DNA of 5,828 nt. It comes from Pseudomonadota bacterium. GTDB taxonomy: Bacteria; Pseudomonadota; Gammaproteobacteria; Pseudomonadales; Pseudomonadaceae. Position numbers and translations under genes: made by a program. Location: contig JAEWGL010000165.1 in NCBI GenBank assembly GCA_023388335.1, positions 1 to 5,828 on the forward strand, in the 5' to 3' direction. Below, piece by piece: positions 1 to 5,374 of this stretch. Each line of letters begins with the position of its first letter. The stretch's first letter is position 1. Under the pieces are notes generated by a model that worked only from the letters and a program-made list of their open reading frames with translations, did not search any database and was not told where the DNA came from.

Positions 1-1239
1 ATCGCGCCGAAGAACGTCTTCGCGCGCAAGAACTACTTCTACCCCGACCTGCCCAAGGGCTACCAGATCAGCCAGATGGAGCTGCCGATCGTTGGCAAGG
101 GCCACCTGGACATCGCCCTGGAAGACGGCACCATCAAGCGCGTCGGCATCACCCGCGCGCACCTGGAGGAAGATGCCGGCAAGAGCCTGCATGAAGACTT
201 CAGCGGCTCCACGGGCATCGACCTGAACCGTGCCGGCACCCCGCTGCTGGAGATCGTCTCCAAGCCGGACATGCGCAGTGCCAAGGAAGCGGTGGCCTAC
301 GTCAAGGCCATCCACGCCCTGGTACGCTACCTGGGCATCTGCGACGGCAACATGGCCGAAGGCTCGCTGCGCTGCGACTGCAACGTCTCGATCCGGCCCA
401 AGGGCCAGGCCGAGTTCGGCACCCGCTGCGAGATCAAGAACGTCAACTCGTTCCGCTTCATCGAACGGGCGATCAACAGCGAGATCCAGCGCCAGATCGA
501 CCTGATCGAGGACGGCGGCAAGGTGATCCAGGAAACCCGCCTGTACGATCCGAACAAGGACGAGACGCGCTCGATGCGCAGCAAGGAGGAAGCCAACGAC
601 TACCGTTACTTCCCCGATCCTGACCTGCTGCCGGTGATCATCGAGGACGCCTTCCTCGAAGCCACCCGTGCCAGCCTGCCGGAGCTGCCGCCGCAGAAGG
701 TCGAGCGCTTCCAGAGTCAGTACGGCCTGTCGGCCTATGACGCCAACGTGCTGGCCTCCAGCCGCGAACAGGCGGACTACTTCGAACAGGTGGTAAACAT
801 CGGCGGCGACGCCAAGTTGGCCGCAAACTGGGTGATGGTCGAGCTGGGCAGCCTGCTCAACAAGCTCGGCGTCGAGATCGACCAGGCGCCGGTCAGCGCC
901 GAGCAACTGGGCGGCATGCTGGTGCGCATCCGCGACAACACCATCAGCGGCAAGATCGCCAAGGTGGTCTTCGAGGCCATGGCGGCGGGCGAAGGCGATG
1001 CCGACAGCATCATCGAGAGCCGCGGCCTGAAGCAGGTCACCGACACCGGCGCGATCGAAAAGGTGCTCGATGAAGTCCTGGCAGCCAACGCCGAGCAGGT
1101 CGAACAGTACCGCTCCGCCGATGAGGCCAAGCGTGGCAAGATGTTCGGTTTCTTCGTCGGCCAGGCAATGAAGGCGTCCAAGGGCAAGGCCAACCCGCAA
1201 CAGGTCAACCAGTTGCTCAAGGCCAAGCTGGAGGGGTGA
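1..1239 (+). CDS. gatB: Aspartyl/glutamyl-tRNA amidotransferase subunit B (GatB), 5' end cut off by the window
   Basis: GatB is the kinase/amidotransferase subunit of the cytoplasmic GatCAB complex. It phosphorylates the side-chain carboxylate of Asp-tRNA(Asn) or Glu-tRNA(Gln), and ammonia released by GatA then amidates it. The reading frame is open from base 1, giving 412 visible residues against about 480 for the family, so roughly 70 N-terminal residues are missing. The first visible residues carry the family hallmark FARKNYFYPDLPKGYQISQ. The GatB signature IDLNRAGTPLLEI lies near visible residues 73-85, preceded by the conserved HLEEDAGK stretch of the catalytic half. The C-terminal third is the helical plus YqeY-like tRNA-binding region, with LAANWVMVELGSLLNK, ISGKIAKVVFEAM and a final GKANPQQVNQLLKAKL. 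The reading frame is intact to its TGA. gatC and gatA are expected upstream, outside the window. In pseudomonads lacking asparaginyl-tRNA synthetase (known for P. aeruginosa) this pathway is the route to Asn-tRNA. The first in-window ATG (76) is internal, not the start. Confidence 0.98.
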   Translation: MAPKNVFARKNYFYPDLPKGYQISQMELPIVGKGHLDIALEDGTIKRVGITRAHLEEDAGKSLHEDFSGSTGIDLNRAGTPLLEIVSKPDMRSAKEAVAYVKAIHALVRYLGICDGNMAEGSLRCDCNVSIRPKGQAEFGTRCEIKNVNSFRFIERAINSEIQRQIDLIEDGGKVIQETRLYDPNKDETRSMRSKEEANDYRYFPDPDLLPVIIEDAFLEATRASLPELPPQKVERFQSQYGLSAYDANVLASSREQADYFEQVVNIGGDAKLAANWVMVELGSLLNKLGVEIDQAPVSAEQLGGMLVRIRDNTISGKIAKVVFEAMAAGEGDADSIIESRGLKQVTDTGAIEKVLDEVLAANAEQVEQYRSADEAKRGKMFGFFVGQAMKASKGKANPQQVNQLLKAKLEG

Positions 1240-1262
1240 TCACCTAAAGCCGCAACACTGCG

Positions 1263-1298
1263 CCCCTGTAGGCGCGGGCAAGCCCGCGCCTACAGGGG
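1263..1298. repeat. Perfect 36-nt palindrome, REP-like, between gatB and the lipoprotein gene
   Basis: Two 16-nt arms (1263-1278 and 1283-1298) are exact reverse complements around a CAAG centre, so the transcript can fold into a very GC-rich 16-17 bp hairpin. The core CTGTAGGCGCGGGC / GCCCGCGCCTACAG resembles the GTAGG-AGCGGGC type of repetitive extragenic palindrome common in fluorescent pseudomonads. It starts 24 nt after the gatB stop codon and ends 30 nt before the lipoprotein start. There is no T-run after either arm, so it is not a textbook intrinsic terminator. It could still protect the gatB mRNA 3' end or dampen read-through. REP membership is inferred from memory of the consensus, since only one copy is visible. 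Confidence 0.75.
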
Positions 1299-1318
1299 AC
1301 TGCAGCGGCTATTGGTTC

Positions 1319-1322
1319 GGAG
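1319..1322 (+). promoter_or_regulatory. Ribosome binding site that fixes the start of the RlpA-like lipoprotein
   Basis: GGAG lies 6 nt before the ATG at 1329. A TTG two codons earlier (1323) directly abuts the GGAG and would leave no spacer, so the ATG is the better start. Confidence 0.75.
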
Positions 1323-1328
1323 TTGCAT

Positions 1329-1700
1329 ATGTGGCGTCCTCTCAGCGCTTTGGCGCTTATCACCCTGCTGGCCGGTTGTGCCAGCCACGATGTTGATCCA
1401 CGCGGTTACGACAAGACCGGCACCGCGTCCTATTATGGCTCGCGCCACCACGGCAGCCGGACCGCCAGCGGCGAACGCTTCAACCAACATGGCCTGACCG
1501 CCGCGCACCGCAGCCTGGCTTTCGGCAGCCGCGTACGGGTGACCAACCTGGACAACAAGCGCAGCGTCGTGGTTCGCATTAACGACCGTGGCCCACATTC
1601 GCGTGGCCGGCTGATCGATCTCTCACGGGGCGCCGCGCAAAAAATCGGCATGATCCGTAGCGGAACCGCGCGCGTGCGGGTACAAGGTCTGAGCAACTGA
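1329..1700 (+). CDS. Short RlpA-family (double-psi beta-barrel) lipoprotein
   Basis: The protein is 123 aa. Residues 1-16 form a lipoprotein signal peptide (MWRPLSALALITLLAG) ending in a lipobox LLAGC with the lipidated Cys at 17. The next residue is Ala, so outer-membrane sorting is expected. Residues 31-119 are an RlpA-like double-psi beta-barrel: TGTASYYGSRHHGSRTASGERF, TAAHRSLAFGSRVRVTN, VRINDRGPHSRGRLIDLS. Glu49, His60 and Asp86 sit at the spacing of the conserved acidic/His/Asp residues assigned to the lytic transglycosylase site of P. aeruginosa RlpA (residue roles from memory), so the fold looks catalytically competent. It differs from the septal RlpA by lacking a C-terminal SPOR domain, so it would not be recruited to denuded septal glycan that way. 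I therefore leave the symbol empty. It stands 20 nt before the exchanger gene, suggesting co-transcription. No promoter is evident in the 30 nt after the palindrome, so expression may depend on read-through from gatB or a promoter inside gatB. Confidence 0.92.
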   Translation: MWRPLSALALITLLAGCASHDVDPRGYDKTGTASYYGSRHHGSRTASGERFNQHGLTAAHRSLAFGSRVRVTNLDNKRSVVVRINDRGPHSRGRLIDLSRGAAQKIGMIRSGTARVRVQGLSN

Positions 1701-1708
1701 CCTGATTC

Positions 1709-1712
1709 GGAG
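1709..1712 (+). promoter_or_regulatory. Ribosome binding site pointing to an ATT start codon
   Basis: GGAG is followed by 8 nt and then ATT at 1721 in the exchanger frame. No ATG, GTG or TTG occurs in that frame between the upstream in-frame stop (1703-1705) and TTG 1781, so this is the only Shine-Dalgarno sequence at a workable distance from a possible initiation codon. Confidence 0.6.
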
Positions 1713-1720
1713 CAGCAACC

Positions 1721-2806
1721 ATTTTCGACCTGGCCACCCTCCCCACCTTCAGCCTCCTGCAACTGGCCTTCGGCCTGCTGTTGCTGGTCGGCGGCGCCGA
1801 GCTGCTGGTGCGCGCCGCCTTGGACCTGGCTGTGCGCCTGCATGTGCGCCCGCTGATCATCGGCCTCAGCCTGGTCGCGTTCGGCAGCACCGCGCCGCAG
1901 CTCACGGTCAGCCTGCAGGCCGCCTACCAGGGCGCTCCGGACGTGGCGGTCGGCAGTGTGGTCGGTAGCAATATCTTCAATGTGTTGGTGATCCTGGGGC
2001 TGGCGGCGTTGATCATCCCCCTGCGGGTGTCGCGCCAACTGGTCCGCCTGGACCTGCCCCTGATGATCGCGGCAAGCGCGCTGGTCTATGTCCTGGCGCT
2101 CAACGGCTACCTGGGGCGCCTGGAAGGCCTGTTGCTGGTGTTTGGCCTGCTGGGCTACCTGGCGATGCTCTGGCACCAGTCACGCCACTACGCTCGGACC
2201 TATCCGGCACCGGATCCGACCTCGCGCCCGGCGGGCCGCTTCTGGTTCGGCACCGTGCTGCAGATTCTGTTGGGCCTTGGCCTGCTCAGCGTGGCCGGCC
2301 ACCTGCTGCTCGAAGCCGCGATAGAGGTGGCGACCGACCTCGGCCTGTCCGAGCGGATCATCGGTCTCACCGTGGTAGCGGTGTGCACTTCATTGCCGGA
2401 GCTGGCGGCCGCGTTGATCGCGGCCTTGCGCGGGGAGCGGGAAATTGCCGTCGGCACGGTGATCGGCAGCAACCTGTTCAATCTGCTGGCGGTCCTGGGA
2501 CTGACGGCGCTGGTGGCTCCGCAACCGCTGTCGATCTCGCCCAATGCCCTGGATTTCGACTTGCCGGTGATGCTCGGCGTCGCGGCCTTGAGCCTGCCAG
2601 TGTTCTATTCGGGCTACCGGGTTACCCGTGCCGAGGGGCTGGTATTCCTGTGCCTGTACCTGGCTTACGGCTTGCACGTGGTGGCCTTCACCACCGGCAT
2701 GCCGCTGGCCGGGCGCCTGGAAAGGTTGATGCTGTTCTACGCATTGCCCGCGCTTGGGGTGGTGCTGCTCTACACCACCCTGCGCGCCTGGCGCCGGCAG
2801 CACTGA
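1721..2806 (+). CDS. Na+/Ca2+ exchanger-family (CaCA, YrbG-like) membrane antiporter, probable ATT start
   Basis: This is an inner-membrane cation antiporter of about 361 aa (family roughly 320-370), with some ten hydrophobic segments arranged as two inverted halves. Each half has an alpha repeat. The first is AFGSTAPQLTVSL (around residues 54-66) plus GSVVGSNIFNVL (GSN 82-84). The second is CTSLPELAAAL (Glu227) plus GTVIGSNLFNLL (GSN 249-251). Family members exchange Ca2+ for Na+ or H+ using the paired acidic residues of the alpha repeats; here the first is Gln60 (codon 1898-1900), so stoichiometry or substrate may differ. The start was chosen at ATT 1721: it is 8 nt after GGAG, restores the N-terminal hydrophobic stretch FDLATLPTFSLLQLAFGLLL, and no standard start exists until TTG 1781. 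That TTG would remove about half of the first membrane helix and has no good ribosome binding site. CTG 1730 is a weaker alternative. The gene follows the lipoprotein by 20 nt and probably shares its transcript. Confidence 0.9.
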   Translation: MFDLATLPTFSLLQLAFGLLLLVGGAELLVRAALDLAVRLHVRPLIIGLSLVAFGSTAPQLTVSLQAAYQGAPDVAVGSVVGSNIFNVLVILGLAALIIPLRVSRQLVRLDLPLMIAASALVYVLALNGYLGRLEGLLLVFGLLGYLAMLWHQSRHYARTYPAPDPTSRPAGRFWFGTVLQILLGLGLLSVAGHLLLEAAIEVATDLGLSERIIGLTVVAVCTSLPELAAALIAALRGEREIAVGTVIGSNLFNLLAVLGLTALVAPQPLSISPNALDFDLPVMLGVAALSLPVFYSGYRVTRAEGLVFLCLYLAYGLHVVAFTTGMPLAGRLERLMLFYALPALGVVLLYTTLRAWRRQH

Positions 2807-2814
2807 CCTGACGA

Positions 2815-4188
2815 TCAGTCGCCGACAGCGGCTGCTGGAGCTGCCTTCTTCTTCAGCCAGAACGCCACACCCAGCACGGCGATCCACACCGGGATCAGCA
2901 TCACCGAGATTCGCACCGCCGGCGTCAGGTACATCACCACCAGGATCAGGACGATAAACGCCAGGCACAGGTAGTTGGTCAGCGGATGCCCCCAGCTTGG
3001 ATAGAATGGCGCTTGCCCGGCGGCCAGCTTGGCCCGGCGGAACTTCAGGTGGGTGATGCTGATGCTCGCCCAGTTGATCACCAGCGCCGACACCGCCAGC
3101 GCCATGAGCAGCCCGAAGGCTTCACCCGGCATCAGGTAATTGATGATGACGCACAAGCCGGTGGCGAAAGCCGATACGCCCAGAGCCACCAGCGGCACGC
3201 CACGGCGGTTGACCTTGAGCAGGCCGCGCGGCGCATCGCCCTGGCTGGCGAGGCCGAACAACATGCGGCTGTTGCAGTACACGCAGCTGTTGTAGACCGA
3301 CAGCGCGGCCGTCAGCACCACCACGTTGAGCACCGTGGCCACCAGGTTGCTGTCCAGGTTGTGGAAGATCATCACGAACGGGCTGCCGCCCTGCACGACC
3401 TTCTGCCAGGGGTACAGCGACAGCAGCACGGCCAGCGCACCGATGTAGAAGATCAGGATGCGGTACACCACCTGGTTGGTGGCGCGCGGAATGCTGTGGC
3501 GCGGGTCGTCCGCCTCGGCGGCGGTGATGCCGACCAGCTCCAGACCGCCGAATGAGAACATGATCACCGCCATCGCCATCACCAGCCCGGTGATGCCGTT
3601 GGGGAAGAAGCCGCCGTACTGCCACAGGTTGGCGACGTTGGCATCCGGGCCGCCGGTGCCACTGGCCAGCAGGTAGGCGCCGAAACCGATCATGCTGACG
3701 ATGGCCACCACCTTGACCAGGGCGAACCAGAACTCCATCTCGCCATACACCTTCACCTGGGTGAGGTTGATCAGGTTGATCACCACGAAGAAGATCGCGG
3801 CCGTCGCCCAGGTCGGGAAGTCTGGCCACCAGTACTGCACGTAGATGCCCACGGCGGTGAGCTCGGCCATGCCGACCAGGACATACACGACCCAGTAATT
3901 CCACCCTGAGACGAAGCCTGCGAATTCGCTCCAATAGCGGTGGGCAAAGTGACTGAAGCTGCCTGCGACGGGCTCTTCGACCACCATTTCGCCAAGCTGG
4001 CGCATGATGAAGAAGGCCATCAGGCCGGCAATGGCGTAACCGAGCAGGACCGCGGGGCCCGCCAGCTGGATGGTCTGGGCGATCCCCAGGAACAACCCGG
4101 TGCCAATGGCGCCACCCAGCGCGATCAACTGGATATGGCGATTTTTCAGCCCGCGCTGCAATCGCTCGGGCGTGCTCTGGTCTTGCAT
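2815..4188 (-). CDS. aroP: Aromatic amino acid permease, AroP type (APC/AAT family)
   Basis: This inner-membrane proton-coupled symporter is predicted to import phenylalanine, tyrosine and tryptophan. Its 457 aa equals the length I recall for E. coli AroP. About 12 membrane segments are present. The first carries the amino acid transporter motif GGAIGTGLFLG (residues 25-35) after the typical cytoplasmic lead LQRGLKNRHIQLIA. Further family blocks are QLGEMVVEEPVAGSFSHFAH (64-83), GWNYWVVYVLVGMAELTAVG (95-114), FSFGGLELVGITAAEADDP (211-229) and ALSVYNSCVYCNSRMLFGLA (around 295-314), the last closely AroP/PheP-like. It ends in a short Lys/Ala-rich cytoplasmic tail. The ATG start is supported by AAGGA 6 nt upstream. 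It lies 51 nt after the AEC gene on the same strand, so the two may be one operon. Its stop is 8 nt from that of the convergent exchanger. Pseudomonads usually carry more than one AroP paralogue, so the exact substrate preference is uncertain. Confidence 0.93.
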   Translation of the reverse strand: MQDQSTPERLQRGLKNRHIQLIALGGAIGTGLFLGIAQTIQLAGPAVLLGYAIAGLMAFFIMRQLGEMVVEEPVAGSFSHFAHRYWSEFAGFVSGWNYWVVYVLVGMAELTAVGIYVQYWWPDFPTWATAAIFFVVINLINLTQVKVYGEMEFWFALVKVVAIVSMIGFGAYLLASGTGGPDANVANLWQYGGFFPNGITGLVMAMAVIMFSFGGLELVGITAAEADDPRHSIPRATNQVVYRILIFYIGALAVLLSLYPWQKVVQGGSPFVMIFHNLDSNLVATVLNVVVLTAALSVYNSCVYCNSRMLFGLASQGDAPRGLLKVNRRGVPLVALGVSAFATGLCVIINYLMPGEAFGLLMALAVSALVINWASISITHLKFRRAKLAAGQAPFYPSWGHPLTNYLCLAFIVLILVVMYLTPAVRISVMLIPVWIAVLGVAFWLKKKAAPAAAVGD

Positions 4189-4194
4189 GAAGTG

Positions 4195-4199
4195 TCCTT
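4195..4199 (-). promoter_or_regulatory. Ribosome binding site of aroP
   Basis: On the minus strand AAGGA precedes the ATG by 6 nt. The 51-nt gap upstream shows no convincing -35/-10 pair, which favours transcription from in front of the AEC gene or from within it. Confidence 0.75.
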
Positions 4200-4239
4200 A
4201 GGGTCAGGAGGCAGTGTTGGCGTTGTCTGCAGTCAGGAT

Positions 4240-5181
4240 CTAGATCCATCCACCCCACTGCAAGAAGAAGATTCCGACGTTGGTGGTGATCGCGGCCGCC
4301 AGGGTGGTGATGACGATGATCGAGGCCGCCAGCTCATGGTTGCCGTTCGCCGCGCGGGCCATGACATAGCTGGCCGCCGCCGTTGGGCTGCCGATGTAGA
4401 GGAACAGGATGCCCAGCTCCGCCCCGCGGAAACCACAGAGCCAGGCCCCCAGGGTGCCGACCAGCGGCAACCAGACCATCTTCACCAGGCTGGCACTGAC
4501 TGCCAGGCGACCGCTGTCGCGCAGGGCCGCCAATGACAGGGTGCCGCCGATGCAGATCAGCGCCAGCGGCAGGGTCATCTGCGCCAAGTAGTCGCCGGAG
4601 GTCAGCAGCCAGTTGGGCAGCGGCACCTGGCCGTAGGCCATGGGTGTGGCAATCAGCACGCTGATGATCAGTGGGTTGCTGAAGATATTCTTGCAGATGC
4701 TCCACGGGTCGGACTTGAGGTCCGGGCTGTACACCGCCAGCACCACTGTCGAGAGCGAGTTGTACAGCAGGATCACCAAGCCGGCCAGCACCGCGCCCAG
4801 CGAGATACCGTAGTCTCCATAGAGGCTGGCGGCCAGGGCCAGGCCGATCACACCGTTGTTGCCGCGAAAACCGCCCTGGGTGTAGATCCCGCGGTCTTGC
4901 AGCGGACAACGCCAGATGGCGAAGCCCCAGGCCATGGCGAAACCCACCAGGGTCGCGGCGACAAAATAGAGGATGACGCCCGGCTTGACCGCGGCGGACA
5001 GGTCGGCGTGGTAGATGCCGAGGAACAGCAGCGCCGGCATGCACACGTTGAACACCAGCGTCGAAGCGACATGGATGAAGCCGTCATCGATCAAGCGGAT
5101 GCGCTTGAGCAGCACGCCCATGAACAACATGGCGAAGACCGGTGCCGTGATGTTCAGTGTCTGGATAAGAAGGGCGAGCAT
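4240..5181 (-). CDS. AEC-family transporter (auxin efflux carrier / MdcF-like permease)
   Basis: The protein is 313 aa, the normal length for the family, and is strongly hydrophobic with about ten membrane segments in two inverted halves. Family features are VFNVCMPALLF (residues 43-53, the Asn-x3-Pro of the second helix), a loop with FRGNNGVIG (105-113), FSNPLIISVL (around 167-176) starting the second half, LALICIGGTLSL and the Pro-containing GSPTAAASYVMA (264-275). Characterised bacterial members carry small organic acids such as malonate (MdcF) or malate/lactate (MleP); the substrate here cannot be read from sequence, and no malonate decarboxylase or other catabolic gene adjoins it. The ATG start has a modest GGGA 9 nt upstream. 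The gene follows roxR after about 190 nt on the same strand and precedes aroP by 51 nt. A plausible promoter and operator lie upstream (5246-5284), so it may head a two-gene transport operon. Confidence 0.93.
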   Translation of the reverse strand: MLALLIQTLNITAPVFAMLFMGVLLKRIRLIDDGFIHVASTLVFNVCMPALLFLGIYHADLSAAVKPGVILYFVAATLVGFAMAWGFAIWRCPLQDRGIYTQGGFRGNNGVIGLALAASLYGDYGISLGAVLAGLVILLYNSLSTVVLAVYSPDLKSDPWSICKNIFSNPLIISVLIATPMAYGQVPLPNWLLTSGDYLAQMTLPLALICIGGTLSLAALRDSGRLAVSASLVKMVWLPLVGTLGAWLCGFRGAELGILFLYIGSPTAAASYVMARAANGNHELAASIIVITTLAAAITTNVGIFFLQWGGWI

Positions 5182-5245
5182 TGCCAGCGATCCCGTGTGG
5201 CCGTTAGGTCGCTAATGATACGTCAGTGCCAGGGGGTTGCGGACG

Positions 5246-5257
5246 ATTGCGTGCAAT
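5246..5257. promoter_or_regulatory. Palindromic operator candidate upstream of the AEC gene
   Basis: ATTGC-GT-GCAAT is a 12-bp dyad with perfect 5-bp arms in the roxR/AEC gap, about 65 bp before the AEC start. It touches the end of the proposed -10 box and covers the predicted transcription start, which is where a repressor would bind. The cognate regulator is unknown. A dyad this short can arise by chance. Confidence 0.35.
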
Positions 5258-5284
5258 TAAAGCTATTTCGGGCGATTGATCCAA
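5256..5284 (-). promoter_or_regulatory. Candidate sigma-70 promoter for the AEC (and possibly aroP) transcript
   Basis: Read on the minus strand, TTGGAT (5284-5279) is followed after exactly 17 nt by TTTAAT (5261-5256). The -10 matches TATAAT at five of six positions, while the -35 matches only the TTG. The predicted transcription start near 5249 would give a leader of about 68 nt. It sits in the only AT-rich patch of this intergenic region. Confidence 0.4.
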
Positions 5285-5374
5285 AGCGCAAGGCAGGCAA
5301 GTCGGAGCGGCGCTGCCCTGTGGGCGTGCCTTGTGCCGGGACGCCGGACCGCCGCAAAGCGTCCAGGATCAATC
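5274..5374. repeat. Separated 9-bp inverted repeat enclosing the roxR 3' flank
   Basis: GATTGATCC (5274-5282) and GGATCAATC (5366-5374) are exact reverse complements separated by 83 nt. The right arm overlaps the roxR stop codon and the left arm overlaps the proposed -35 box of the AEC gene. It could reflect an old insertion or duplication, a long-range stem in a roxR read-through transcript, or chance. Confidence 0.4.
5339..5364 (-). terminator. Possible weak roxR terminator hairpin
   Basis: On the minus strand, 8 nt after the roxR stop codon, GGACGC (5364-5359) can pair with GCGTCC (5344-5339) around a 14-nt GC-rich loop. No T-run follows, so it does not meet the criteria for a strong intrinsic terminator and read-through into the AEC gene is possible. 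The rest of 5285-5338 is GC-rich with small overlapping dyads (for example CAAGGCA 5289-5295 with TGCCTTG 5327-5333) and no open frame that looks like a gene. Confidence 0.25.

Noticed and set aside
1433..2176. 247-aa minus-strand open frame across the lipoprotein and exchanger genes
   Set aside because: Its translation is Gln/Arg/His-rich low-complexity sequence typical of antisense frames in GC-rich genes, and it overlaps two well-supported genes.
2802..2819. ACTGA...TCAGT inverted repeat spanning both convergent stop codons, considered as a bidirectional terminator
   Set aside because: Only 5 AT/GC-mixed base pairs with an 8-nt loop and no flanking T-runs; it mostly reflects two opposing TGA codons.
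4195..4212. Minus-strand CCTCCT just before the aroP ribosome binding site, considered as an SD-sequestering hairpin
   Set aside because: Only four base pairs (TCCT with AGGA) can form around a 7-nt loop, too weak to claim regulation.
4203..4238. 7-bp direct repeat GTCAGGA (4203-4209 and 4232-4238) in the AEC-aroP gap
   Set aside because: Short, no dyad symmetry, and expected by chance; no element boundary or site type is suggested.
3122..4258. 378-aa minus-strand open frame overlapping aroP
   Set aside because: It is the shifted-frame shadow of aroP: Arg/Gly/His/Gln-rich with no membrane or domain pattern.
5210..5234. Possible sigma-54 promoter, minus strand CTGGCAC-TGACG-TATCA
   Set aside because: The -24 half (TGGCAC) is good, but the -12 half is TATCA instead of TTGCA, losing the essential GC, so it is unlikely to function.
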